A stretch of 60,310 nucleotides of DNA from BOG-938 sp035524315. GTDB lineage: Bacteria; Pseudomonadota; Alphaproteobacteria; Caulobacterales; Caulobacteraceae. Position 1 is the stretch's first letter. Every line of letters starts with the position of its first letter. The stretch lies in contig DATKPD010000030.1 of the NCBI GenBank assembly GCA_035524315.1, forward strand, positions 1 to 60,310, read 5' to 3'. A program made the translations under genes and the position numbers. The notes below the pieces were generated by a model that made no database searches, had not been told where the DNA came from, and saw nothing but the letters and a program-made list of their open reading frames with translations. Shown here piece after piece: positions 27,681-36,800 of the stretch.

Positions 27681-27697
27681 CTGTCATAATCTGTCGC
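27681..27697 (+). promoter_or_regulatory. Pho-box-like direct repeat upstream of TonB receptor
   Basis: CTGTCAT (27681-27687) and CTGTCGC (27691-27697) are direct repeats 66-82 bp before the receptor ATG. The PhoB consensus repeats CTGTCAT every 11 bp; here the period is 10 bp and the second half differs at two bases, so the match is good but not perfect. The phosphatase gene downstream makes phosphate control plausible. Confidence 0.4.
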
Positions 27698-27762
27698 AAA
27701 AGCTTCAAGCCGCGGTCACTGATCCTGGCCAAAACGCCCCAACTGTAAGGAAGGGGCCTGCC

Positions 27763-30033
27763 ATGACTTGGAACCACATTGTTCGTTTTCGTCCTAATCT
27801 GCTCTGCGGGGTCGCCGTCACGGCTTTGATGCTTGCGGGCGGTCCCGCCTTCGCCCAAGGCGCGGACGACAATCAGGTGGTGATCGTGGCCACCGCTGTG
27901 CACGTGGCCCCTTCAGCTGCACCGACCGATGTGATCCAACCCACCTCGGCCATCCAGCAGGAATTCATCCAGAACAACATCGTGCCCCTGGCCAGCTTCG
28001 ACGACATCATCAAGTTCTCGCCCAGCATCGCCGACCAGAGCCCCAACGGCCCGGGCCTGGGCAAGAGCGAGACGCTGACCTTGCGAGGCTTCCAGGATGG
28101 CCAGTTCAACGTCACCTTCGATGGGATCCCGTTCGGTGACTCCACCGACCTGCACCACACATCCTCGGCCTATTTCATCGCCCATGACATCGGTGAGGCC
28201 GAGATCGACCGCGGCCCGGGCACGGGCTCGACCATCGGCAACGCCACCTTCGGCGGCACGGTGAACTTCAAGACCAAGGCGCCCCTGGCCGGTTTCACGG
28301 TCAATCCCTACGCCACCATCGGCAGCTTCGGCACCTACGCCGGCGGCGCCGAGGTGGACACGGGCAGGACGCCCTTCGGCAAGGTCTTCCTGGACGGCCA
28401 GTACGAGACCAGCGACGGCTACCTGACCAATGCGTCGGAAAAGCGCACCAACGTCATGCTCAAGGATGTCTACGACGATATCGACAACCTGACGATCACT
28501 GCGGTCTCGTCGATCAACCGCGCGTTCGAATACACCACCCAGGGCGCGAGCCTGTCGAACATCAAGGCTTTTGGCCCCAATTTCGGCTTGGGCTCGAATC
28601 CCGCGGTGCAGAACTACTACGGCTACCAACCGTCGAACTATACGGCCGACTTTGAGTACATCGACGTCAAGTACAAGTTCAACGCGATGTTCAGTCTCCA
28701 GAACACGCTCTACACCGACGCTTTCGAGCACCGCTACACGGAAAGCACCGACCCGACCGACACGGTTCCGACGGACGTCGGCGTGACCTTCTACAGCGCC
28801 ACCAAGATCGGGTCCAAGCTGAGCCCGCAGCCGGCGGGCGCCTCGACCGACATCCCGGGCAAGGTGGTCGACGCCGCGTTCCGCAACTGGGGCGACATCC
28901 TGCGCGGCGAGATGACCCTGCCGTTCGGTACGGTTAAGGCCGGCGTGTGGCTGGAGCACACCGTCGACAACCGCAACTCCTACGCGGCCGACCTGACCCA
29001 GGGCAGCGAGCAGGTGACTGGCAAGTACGGCACGCCCTACACCTACGTCTTCAACGACGGCATGGTGACCACCCAGCCTTATGTGGAGCTGGATTGGAAC
29101 GTCACGCCAAACCTGACCGTCACGCCCGGCGTGCGCTACACCGATGACCAGCGCAGCATCGACGCGGTGCTCAACAAGACCAAGCCGCCGGGTCCGGCGC
29201 ACTACAACATGAGCTACACCGCGGTGCAGCCCTCGGTGGCCGCCCGCTACACCATCATGCCGGGCTGGACCGCCTACGCCCAGGCCGCCTCGGGCTTCCT
29301 CGCCCCGCCGATCACCCTGCTGGAGATCGTCGGCACGCCGACCTCGATCAAGCCGGAGAACACCTGGAACTACCAGGCGGGCACCGCCTTCAAGAAGGGT
29401 CGCGTGGTCCTGGGCCTGGACGCCTATTACATCGACTTCTCGAACTACATCACCAGCTACGTCATCAACGCGACCAATACCCCGGGCGCCACCTCGGCCG
29501 AGATCGGCCAAAGCGCCTACACCAACGGTGGCGGCGCGATCTACGAGGGCGTCGAACTGGAAGGCCAGTACGTGCTGGACCACGGTTTCTCGCTCTATGG
29601 CAACGCCACCTACAATAGCGCCAAGTACAAGGGCTCGAACGTGTGGCTGGCCGAGGCGCCGCAGTCCACCGCCGCCGCCGGCGTGTTATACGACGACAAG
29701 CACGGGCCCTTCGCCTCGATCATCGGCAAGTGGATCGGCTCGCGCTTCGGCCTGGACGTGCCGCTGGAAAACGCCAGTATCCGACAGAACGAGTTTGGCC
29801 TGGACGGCTACTGGACCGCAGACTTGGCGGTGGGCTGGCGCTTCCACAACCTGACGCCGATGGTCAAGGACTTCAGCGCCAGTCTCAAGGTCAGCAACCT
29901 GTTCGACAACCACGTCATCAACGACTACGCGGGTCAGCAGGCGGCGACCACCACCGCCTTCCCCTACGGCCAGCCGCTGTACTGGACCATGCCGGGCCGC
30001 GGCGTGTTCGCGAACCTGTCGGCGTCGTTCTAG
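27763..30033 (+). CDS. TonB-dependent receptor, possibly for a phosphorylated substrate
   Basis: A 756-residue outer-membrane receptor. Signal peptide runs to about residue 31 (AFAQ). The plug domain (about 60-180) includes SETLTLRGFQDGQFNVTFDG and a GPGTGSTIGNATFGGTVNF segment; the C-terminal barrel ends MPGRGVFANLSASF with terminal Phe. AAGGAAGGGG just before the ATG fixes the start. It is followed, after a mosaic repeat, by a periplasmic histidine acid phosphatase, and preceded by a Pho-box-like repeat. I infer uptake linked to organic phosphate such as phytate or its breakdown products; the substrate is not proven. Confidence 0.9.
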   Translation: MTWNHIVRFRPNLLCGVAVTALMLAGGPAFAQGADDNQVVIVATAVHVAPSAAPTDVIQPTSAIQQEFIQNNIVPLASFDDIIKFSPSIADQSPNGPGLGKSETLTLRGFQDGQFNVTFDGIPFGDSTDLHHTSSAYFIAHDIGEAEIDRGPGTGSTIGNATFGGTVNFKTKAPLAGFTVNPYATIGSFGTYAGGAEVDTGRTPFGKVFLDGQYETSDGYLTNASEKRTNVMLKDVYDDIDNLTITAVSSINRAFEYTTQGASLSNIKAFGPNFGLGSNPAVQNYYGYQPSNYTADFEYIDVKYKFNAMFSLQNTLYTDAFEHRYTESTDPTDTVPTDVGVTFYSATKIGSKLSPQPAGASTDIPGKVVDAAFRNWGDILRGEMTLPFGTVKAGVWLEHTVDNRNSYAADLTQGSEQVTGKYGTPYTYVFNDGMVTTQPYVELDWNVTPNLTVTPGVRYTDDQRSIDAVLNKTKPPGPAHYNMSYTAVQPSVAARYTIMPGWTAYAQAASGFLAPPITLLEIVGTPTSIKPENTWNYQAGTAFKKGRVVLGLDAYYIDFSNYITSYVINATNTPGATSAEIGQSAYTNGGGAIYEGVELEGQYVLDHGFSLYGNATYNSAKYKGSNVWLAEAPQSTAAAGVLYDDKHGPFASIIGKWIGSRFGLDVPLENASIRQNEFGLDGYWTADLAVGWRFHNLTPMVKDFSASLKVSNLFDNHVINDYAGQQAATTTAFPYGQPLYWTMPGRGVFANLSASF

Positions 30034-30055
30034 GATCGGGGTTTGATCAATCCGC

Positions 30056-30150
30056 TCGTTCCCGCGAAGGCGGGAACCCAGGCTTCTTGTTACGAAAAGC
30101 CGAATTGCTTCGTCTCAAGCCTGGATTCCTGCTTCAGCGGGGATGAGCGG
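30056..30150. repeat. Mosaic REP pair (BIME-like) between receptor and phosphatase
   Basis: Two units in inverted orientation: 30056-30091, containing the perfect hairpin GTTCCCGC-GAAG-GCGGGAAC (30058-30077) and ACCCAGGCTT; and 30116-30150, its diverged reverse complement (AAGCCTGGATTCCTGC-TTCA-GCGGGGAT). About 24 bp lie between. The core resembles the repeats flanking the DUF559 gene (CATCCCGG ... ACCCAGATC), so both may belong to one REP superfamily. It ends just before the phosphatase ribosome binding site. Confidence 0.7.
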
Positions 30151-30168
30151 TGGATAGGAGCCTATTCC

Positions 30169-31440
30169 ATGCGCGCTTTTGCTTTCGCCGCAGCGCTCGC
30201 CGCCGTCGTCGCCTGTCTTGGCGCCAGTTCGGCCATCCCCGCCGCCAAGCCCAAGCTGCAACTGGAGCGGATCGTGGTGGTCATGCGCCATGGGGTCCGC
30301 TCGCCCACCGCCTCGCCCGAGGCCTTGTCCAAGCTCACGCCCCAGGCCTGGCCGGCGTGGCCGGTCGCGCCGGGCCTCCTCACCGACCATGGCCAGGCCG
30401 ATGTGCGCCTGATGGGCGACTGGCTGCGGGCCGATTACGCCCGCAGGGGCCTGTGGCCCGCGACCGGCTGCCCGGCGCCCGGCGCGGTCGCGGCCTGGGC
30501 CGACGGCGGGGATCAGCGCACCCGGGTCAGCGGCCAGACCGCCCTGGACGGCGCCTTCCCCGGCTGCGGCCTGACCGCCCCGCACGGCCCCGACGATCAA
30601 GGCGACGGCTTCTTCAGCGCCACGGCGCAAGGTGTCTGCCCCATCGATCCCGAACAGGCGCGCGCGGCGGTGATGGCCGAGGCCAAGGGCGGGCTCGACG
30701 ACCCGGCGTTGGCGCCCGCCAAGGCGGCCCTGACCCGCGTGGTCATGGGCGATAGGGCGTGTACGGACGAGAAGGCTTGCGCCCTGGCCGGCTCTAGTCG
30801 GCTGAAGACGACCGAGGACGGCGTCAAGCTGTCCGGCCCGCTGGGGACTGGCGCGACCTTCGCCGAGAACCTGCTGCTGGAATACGCCCAGGGCCTGCCG
30901 GCGAGCGAGGTCGGCTGGGGCCGGGCGGATGCGGCCGCCATCGCCCAGGTCATGCCGATCCACGACGCCGAGGCGGACCTGGAGCGCCGCACGCCCTACA
31001 TCGCCACGCACAACGGCGCGGTGATGATGCACGCCGTGCTGGCGGCCCTGCGGGGCCAGCCGGCGCTGCCGGGCGGCGGCGTGGGCGCCAGGCTGACCCT
31101 GATCGCCGGCCACGACACCAACATCTCCAACCTGTCGGGCATCCTCGGCGCCGACTGGACCTTGCCCGGCCAGCCCGACAAGACCCCGCCGGGCGCCGCC
31201 CTGGTGTTCGAGGTGTGGAAAAACGCCAAGACCGCCGAGCGCTTCGTGCGCGTGGCGGTGGTCTACCAGACGCTGGAAGACCTGCGCGGCGCCACGCCGC
31301 TCACCGTCGCGCATCCTGCCGGGCGGGTGGATGTGCCGGTTCCTGGGTGCGCGGATGGGCCCAGCGGGGACTGTCGGTTGCAGACGTTCGCGTCGATGGT
31401 CGGGGCGCGCCTGCCGGCCGAGTGCGTGGGAAAACTCTAA
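30169..31440 (+). CDS. Periplasmic histidine-type acid phosphatase (phytase/glucose-1-phosphatase-like)
   Basis: A 423-residue secreted phosphatase of the histidine acid branch (AppA/Agp-like). After a signal peptide (about residues 1-26) comes the catalytic motif VVMRHGVRSPT (His41 forms the phospho-intermediate) and, near residue 315, the proton-donor motif GHDTNIS (H315, D316). Several Cys suggest disulfides, as expected for periplasmic enzymes. TAGGAG 9-14 bases before the ATG at 30169 fixes the start, although the frame is open through the repeat upstream. Pairing with a TonB receptor suggests release of phosphate or sugar from phosphorylated compounds. Phytase versus sugar-phosphatase activity cannot be settled by eye. 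Confidence 0.87.
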   Translation: MRAFAFAAALAAVVACLGASSAIPAAKPKLQLERIVVVMRHGVRSPTASPEALSKLTPQAWPAWPVAPGLLTDHGQADVRLMGDWLRADYARRGLWPATGCPAPGAVAAWADGGDQRTRVSGQTALDGAFPGCGLTAPHGPDDQGDGFFSATAQGVCPIDPEQARAAVMAEAKGGLDDPALAPAKAALTRVVMGDRACTDEKACALAGSSRLKTTEDGVKLSGPLGTGATFAENLLLEYAQGLPASEVGWGRADAAAIAQVMPIHDAEADLERRTPYIATHNGAVMMHAVLAALRGQPALPGGGVGARLTLIAGHDTNISNLSGILGADWTLPGQPDKTPPGAALVFEVWKNAKTAERFVRVAVVYQTLEDLRGATPLTVAHPAGRVDVPVPGCADGPSGDCRLQTFASMVGARLPAECVGKL

Positions 31441-31450
31441 AGTCTTCCGC

Positions 31451-31479
31451 TCATCCCGGCCAATGCCGGGACCCAGATC
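31451..31479 (+). repeat. Outer inverted repeat, left end of DUF559 island
   Basis: A 29-bp sequence beginning TCATCCCGGCC and ending GGGACCCAGATC. It matches the reverse complement of 32050-32078 at 27 of 29 positions. With its partner it encloses 628 bp including the DUF559 gene. Confidence 0.8.
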
Positions 31480-31538
31480 GTAAGACGCTATCGCTGGTTA
31501 GTGAGCCTTATCGGACTTTGGGAAGGTCTGCTCTCCAC

Positions 31539-31585
31539 GAGCTCCCCCGCTCGCGGGGGAGCTGTCACGAAGTGACTGAGGGGGC
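31539..31585 (+). repeat. Inner inverted repeat, left end, contains the DUF559 stop codon
   Basis: A palindrome of CTCCCCCGCTCGCGGGGGAG (31541-31560) followed by the small hairpin GTCAC-GAA-GTGAC (31565-31575) and GAGGGGGC. The DUF559 stop codon (31567-31565) lies inside it. It corresponds to 31934-31978 in inverted orientation. Confidence 0.75.
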
Positions 31586-31933
31586 ACGCCGGCGTAGAAC
31601 GTCCAGGATCAGTTGCGCCGCCGCGTAAGGGTCTTTGGCGATGTCGCCCGGTATCCTGAAGGTCTGGACGCCTCGGGCTTGGAGCCACGCATCCCGCCGA
31701 GCGTCGTGTGCGACTGCACCCTCCGCGCCATGGCTCTCGCCGTCGATTTCCACGGCGAGCTGAGCCTCTGGGCAATAGAAGTCGAGGATGTAGGGCCCGA
31801 TGGGGTGCTGCCGCCGGAAGCGAAACCCGGCCAATTGTCGATTTCGTAGCTTCAGCCATAAGCCAAGCTCGGGCGGCGTCAGCGCCTTGCGCATCCGTCG
31901 GGCGCGCTTGAGCGTCAGGCTCTGCGTCCGCAT
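31565..31933 (-). CDS. DUF559 family protein (Vsr-fold endonuclease domain)
   Basis: A 122-residue protein of the DUF559 group, related in fold to Vsr and PD-(D/E)xK nucleases. Typical features are RRMRKALTPPELGLWLKLRN then GFRFRRQHPIGPYILDFYCP and the acidic cluster with D51, E62 and D64 (ILDF, VEIDG), then a later ARGVQTFRIP strand. These acids are the likely metal ligands; activity has not been shown for the family as far as I know. The ATG at 31933 abuts one inner repeat and the last codons plus stop are encoded by the other, so gene and repeats look like one unit. It is inserted between the phosphatase gene and folC. Confidence 0.85.
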   Translation of the reverse strand: MRTQSLTLKRARRMRKALTPPELGLWLKLRNRQLAGFRFRRQHPIGPYILDFYCPEAQLAVEIDGESHGAEGAVAHDARRDAWLQARGVQTFRIPGDIAKDPYAAAQLILDVLRRRAPSVTS

Positions 31934-31978
31934 GCCCCCTCCACCCTTCGGGTCCCCCTCCCCCGCAAGCGGGGGAGG
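31934..31978 (+). repeat. Inner inverted repeat, right end, abuts the DUF559 start codon
   Basis: GCCCCCTCCACCCTTCGGGT followed by the palindrome CTCCCCCGCAAGCGGGGGAG. Its reverse complement aligns with 31541-31585 over the palindrome and the terminal GAGGGGGC, with a diverged middle. It ends directly at the DUF559 ATG. Confidence 0.75.
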
Positions 31979-32049
31979 TCGTCGGAAAGGGCAGTTTAAG
32001 GTCGAGATTCAAAATCTGTTAGCCGCCCATTTCGACGTTCGCGCCCTAT

Positions 32050-32078
32050 GATCTGGGTCCCGGCCTTCGCCGGGATGA
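32050..32078 (-). repeat. Outer inverted repeat, right end of DUF559 island
   Basis: GATCTGGGTCCCGGCC ... CCGGGATGA, the inverted partner of 31451-31479 (27/29). It lies 31 bp before the folC start. Confidence 0.8.
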
Positions 32079-32109
32079 CCGGATGGGAATGGAATAAGCG
32101 AGTTTCCTA

Positions 32110-33432
32110 ATGTCTGACCACCTGCGCGCCCATGACGCGGCCCTGGAGCGGCTGCGCGGGTTGCATCCGATCAAGATCGACCTGTCGCTGGGCCGCATCG
32201 AGCGGCTGCTGGCCGACCTCGGCCGGCCGCAGGACCGCCTGCCGCCGACGATCCATGTGGCGGGCACCAACGGCAAGGGCTCGACCTCGGCCTTTCTGCG
32301 CGCGATCGGCGAGGCGGCGGGCCTGCGCGTGCATGTTCTGACCTCGCCCCATCTAGTGCGCTTCGCCGAGCGCATCCGCCTGGCCGGGACATTGATCGCG
32401 GAGGATCAGCTGGCCGAAGTGCTGGCGCGGGTCGAGGCGGCCAACGCCGGCCAGCCGATCACCTTCTTCGAGATCGTCACCGCCGCGGCCTTCGTCGCTT
32501 TCGCCGAGACCCCGGCCGATCTTCTGGTGCTGGAGGTGGGCCTGGGCGGCCGGTTCGACGCCACCAACGTCATCCCGGCGCCGGCGGTGTCGGTCATCGC
32601 GCCGGTGGATTACGATCACAAGGAGTTCCTCGGCGAAGACCTAGCCGGCATAGCGGGCGAGAAGGCCGGGATCATCAAGCCCGGCCGCCCGGTCGTGTCC
32701 GCCCGCCAGGCCGAGGCGGCCGAGGCCGTGATCGCGGCGCGCGCGGCCGAGCTGGGCGCGCCCCTGGTCAGGATGGGCGTGGAGGCCGACGTTTATATCG
32801 AGCGCGGCCGGCTGATCGTGCAGCATCCGGCGGGGCTGATGGACCTGCCGCCGCCGTCGCTGATCGGCGCGCATCAGGTCGACAACGCGGGGTTGGCGGC
32901 GCTCGCCGCCCTGGCGCTGGGCGACCCGCGCATCGACGAGGCCGCCATCGGGCGGGGCGTCGCTGCGGCCGAATGGCCCGCCCGCATGCAGCGCCTGACG
33001 CTCGGCCCCTACGGCCGGGCCGCTCAGGCGAGGGGCGCGGACCTATGGCTCGACGGCGGGCACAATCCGCATGGGGCGCGGGCCATCGCGCGCACCCTGC
33101 AGGACTTGGCCCGTGACGGCCGGCCCGTGACCTTGATCGCCGGGACCCTGGCCAACAAGGACGCCGAGGGCTTCTTCCAGGCGCTCGCCGAACCGGGCGT
33201 GGTCGGCCGTGTGATCGCCATCAGCTTCGACGCCGAGGCGGCGGCGCCCGCCGAACGTACGGCGAGCGCAGCGCGGGCGGCCGGTCGCGCCGCCGAGACC
33301 GCGCCCTCCGTCCCAGACGCAGTGCGGCGGGCCCTGGAGGTCCAAGGCCCGCCGCCACATGTGCTGATCTGCGGATCGCTCTACCTAGCCGGGGAAGTGC
33401 TGGCCGCGAGCGAGGAAACCTGGCCGCGTTAG
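32110..33432 (+). CDS. folC: Bifunctional folylpolyglutamate synthase / dihydrofolate synthase
   Basis: Adds glutamate to dihydropteroate and extends folate polyglutamates. The 440-residue Mur-ligase-type protein has the P-loop AGTNGKGSTS at 51-60, the LEVGLGGRFDATNV segment, DYDHKEFLGED, and the C-terminal domain DLWLDGGHNPHGARA. ATG at 32110. The stop overlaps the stop of convergent trxA by three bases. In many relatives folC follows accD; here a repeat island and the phosphatase precede it. Confidence 0.95.
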   Translation: MSDHLRAHDAALERLRGLHPIKIDLSLGRIERLLADLGRPQDRLPPTIHVAGTNGKGSTSAFLRAIGEAAGLRVHVLTSPHLVRFAERIRLAGTLIAEDQLAEVLARVEAANAGQPITFFEIVTAAAFVAFAETPADLLVLEVGLGGRFDATNVIPAPAVSVIAPVDYDHKEFLGEDLAGIAGEKAGIIKPGRPVVSARQAEAAEAVIAARAAELGAPLVRMGVEADVYIERGRLIVQHPAGLMDLPPPSLIGAHQVDNAGLAALAALALGDPRIDEAAIGRGVAAAEWPARMQRLTLGPYGRAAQARGADLWLDGGHNPHGARAIARTLQDLARDGRPVTLIAGTLANKDAEGFFQALAEPGVVGRVIAISFDAEAAAPAERTASAARAAGRAAETAPSVPDAVRRALEVQGPPPHVLICGSLYLAGEVLAASEETWPR

Positions 33433-33764
33433 GCGGCGGGCTGCACGCCCGCTTCGGCCAGCCATTCGAGGATCTTCTGCTTGGGCATGGCCCCGACCTT
33501 CATCGAGGCCATCTGGCCGTCGCGGAACAGCATCAGAGTCGGGATGCCGCGCACGCCATAGCGCGAGGGCACGCCGGGGCTTTCCTCGATATTGACCTTG
33601 GCCACGGTCACCTTGCCCACCAGCTCCTCGGAGATCTGGTCGAGCGCCGGGGCGATCTGGCGGCAAGGGCCGCACCATTCGGCCCAAAAGTCGACCAACA
33701 CCGGCTGGCCGGCCTTGAGCACGTCCTGCTCGAAGGTGTCGTCGGTGACTTTGACGGTGCTCAT
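33429..33764 (-). CDS. trxA: Thioredoxin
   Basis: A 111-residue cytoplasmic disulfide reductase. The redox motif WCGPC is at residues 30-34, with the cis-Pro loop GIPTLMLF. The ATG at 33764 has GGAGCTGAAGC before it. It is the last gene of the minus-strand run tsaE-amgK-murU-addB-addA-trxA, 65 bp after addA, and its 3' end meets folC. Confidence 0.97.
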   Translation of the reverse strand: MSTVKVTDDTFEQDVLKAGQPVLVDFWAEWCGPCRQIAPALDQISEELVGKVTVAKVNIEESPGVPSRYGVRGIPTLMLFRDGQMASMKVGAMPKQKILEWLAEAGVQPAA

Positions 33765-33829
33765 GCTTCAGCTCCAATTAGGCGGCGCGGACCCGGTCCG
33801 AACCGGATTGCGATGTAGGACCGCCGCCC

Positions 33830-36800
33830 TCAACTATCAACGGATCGGCCGAGTCCGGCGAGTATGTCGATCCTCAAGTTTTCTGGCACGGCCATCAGTT
33901 TGGGTCCATCGGTCCATACCAGCGCCGTCTCGATCCGCCGGCCGGGGAAGATTTCCGCCAACACCGCGCCATAGACCGCCATCTGCCGCAGATAGGCGCG
34001 GTCCGCGTCCTCGATGCGCGCCGGAGAGGGGCGATTGGTCTTGAAATCGACCACCAGCACGCGGTCCGGCGCGATCACCAGCCGGTCGACGCGGCCTGAA
34101 ATGGCGCCGGTGGGGCCAAGCCCAGGCGCGCGGCCGACCACCGCCGCCTCGGCGCGCGAGCCGGGGCCGAACACCGGGGCGAACTGCGCGTCGTCCAGCA
34201 CGCCAAAGGCCGCGGCGGCGATCTCCCGGCGCTGGTCTTCGGTCAGGTCGCGCTCGCGGGCCAGCAGGCCGCGCGCGGCGTCCGCGCGGACGGGCGGCTC
34301 CAGATCGGGCAGGACCTGCAGCAACCAGTGGATCAGGTCGCCCCGGCGATAACGGCCCAGCCCGCCGACGTTGGCCAGGGGCGAGGCGGCGGCGGTCTGG
34401 CCGACCTCGTCGTCAAGGCGCGAGGGCGAGGCGAACCGTTGCACCGCCTCGGCCGGCGCGGGGCGCAGGGCCCAGTCGGGCAGGGCGCGCTGGTCCTTGG
34501 CGATCGCCGGCTCGGCGGGCCGGGTCTCCGGATCGGGGCCATAGCGGCGGATGTCCATGCCGTTGCGTTCGATCAGCCGCACCTCGGGCGACAGCCCCGC
34601 CGCCGCCAGGGCCGCCTCGGCCGCGCCGTACCAGCCGCCGACCGTTTCCAGCTTGGCGTTGGCCGCGATGCGTCCGCACAGGATCAGCCGGTCGCGCGCG
34701 CGCGTCAGGCCCACGTAGAGCAGGCGCTGGGCCTCCTCCTCCTCCTTCAGCGCGCGCCAGGCGCGGGCGTCGGCCGAGGCCGCGCAGTCCAGCTTGGCGC
34801 TGGGGGCCCAAAGAAAGCCGCCGGGGTCGCCGCCGGCGGGCTGTGTCGGCAGCAGCGGCGAGCCGCGGGCGCCCTTTTTGACCGTGGTCTCGGGCATGAT
34901 CACGATCGGCGCCTCCAGCCCTTTTGCGCCGTGCACGGTCATCACCCGCACCTCGCCGCGCGCCTGGTCCATCTCGCGCTTCACCGTGATGTCCATCGCC
35001 GAAAGGGCCGCGGCCAGTTGCTCAAGATCAGCCACGCCGCGCCGTTCGGCGGCCAGAACCTGGGCCAGGAACTCCTCGATCACCTCCTCGGCCTCGCCGC
35101 CCAGGCGCGTGAGGACGCGCTGGCGGATCGAGCGCCCCGCGTCGTCCAGCCAGCCGAACAGGCGGGCGTAGAAGTCGAACGGCCGGTAGAGTCGGCTTTC
35201 CGTGCGGGCCCGGGTCAGGAAGGCGTGCGCTGCGGCCCAGTCGGGCCGTTCGCCGGCGCGGGCCTCCAGCGCGGGCCACAGCCCGCCCGAACGGCCGTGC
35301 GCCAGGTGGAACAGGCCGTCCTCGTCAAGGCCGCACAGGGGGCTTTTCAGCAGCGCCGCCAGGGTCAGGTCGTCGGGCGGGAACTGCGCCCAGCGGGCCA
35401 AGGCCTGCAGGTCGTCGAACAGGATGTGCTGCGACAGGCTCAGGCGGTCGGCGCCCGCCACCGGCAGGCCCGCCCGTTTCAGCGCGCGCAAAATCTCGTC
35501 GAACAGGGCGCGGCGCCGGCGCACCAGGATCAGCACGTCGCCCGCGTGGGCCGGCCGCCAGCGCCGCTCGTCCTTGTCGAACACCGCCTCGCGCCGCGCG
35601 ATCAGACCGGCGATCTCCTGGGCGATGCGCTCGGCCAGTCGGCGGTTGGCGCTGGTCGCGGTCTCCAGATCGAGCGGATCGTCCCACGCCTCGCGCTCAT
35701 CGCCCGGCGTCTCGCGCTCCAGCGGCCACAGATCGACGCTCCCGGGATGGCCCACGCGCTCCGCCTGGTGCGAGACCACCAGTTCGCCGTGAACCGGGGG
35801 CACGCCGGTCCACACGGCCACGTCGGCGAACACCGCATCGACAAAGCCCAGCACATGCGGGGTCGAGCGGTAGGACTGGGCCAGCTTGACCGCCCGCGCC
35901 TCCAGACCCACGGCGCCGATCTGCGCCAGATAGGCTTGCGTTTCTTGGCGCAGAAGCTGCGGATCGGCGCCCTGGAACGAATAGATCGACTGCTTCTCGT
36001 CGCCGACCACGAACAGGCTGCGCTCAAGGCCCGGACGCAGGCGCGGCCGCCCGGCGCCGGCGAAGAACTCGGCGGTGAAGGCCTTGATGATCGACCACTG
36101 TTCCGGCGCGGTGTCCTGCGCTTCGTCCAGCAGGATGTGATCGATTCCCCCGTCCAGCTTGTAGAGCACCCACGCCGCGTCGGCCCTCACGTTGAGCAGG
36201 GCCGAGGTCTTCAGGATCAGATCGGCGAAGTCGAGCCGGCCCGCCGCGGACTTCTCGATCTCGTAGGCGACGGCGTAAGCCTGCGCCAGAATGAGGGTCT
36301 GGACCGTCTCCTCGGCGACGCGAGCGGCGCGCAGGGCCGCGCGCGCCTCCTGCAGGCGCGCCTGTTCGGCGATCAGGCCTTGGCGCAGGTCCTCGCGTCC
36401 TTTGAGCGTGGCGCTGCGGGCGGGCCAGGTGGCGGGATCGCCCGCGCCCTTCTCGGTGAACAGGGCGGCCAGGGCGTCATCCAGCAGGCCTTCGCCCCGC
36501 CCAGCCGCCTCGGCCACCGCGGCGAGGGCCTGACCGGACTTGGCGTCGCCCGGCTTGCCGGTGGCCAGCAGGACCTGGGCGGCCGCGCGCCACAGGGCGG
36601 GATCCAGTGCGTCCATCGCTTGGGCCGCGATGTCGCCGGGCGACGCCATGGCGTCCAGGCCGCATCGCATCCACACGTCGGCCCGGGCGCCCTCCAGACC
36701 GCCGCACCGTTCGACATAGGCGGCCAGGTCTGCGCGGCAGGCCTCGAACGCGCCGAACATGGCGTTGAACGACTCGAAATCGAGCGCCACCGACAGCCGG

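Noticed and set aside
27618..27762. trp attenuator or terminator after trpA
   Set aside because: No leader peptide with Trp codons and no strong hairpin plus T-run was found there.
31451..32078. CRISPR array or insertion sequence at the repeat cluster
   Set aside because: The repeats are inverted pairs, not regularly spaced direct repeats, and no transposase or cas gene is present.
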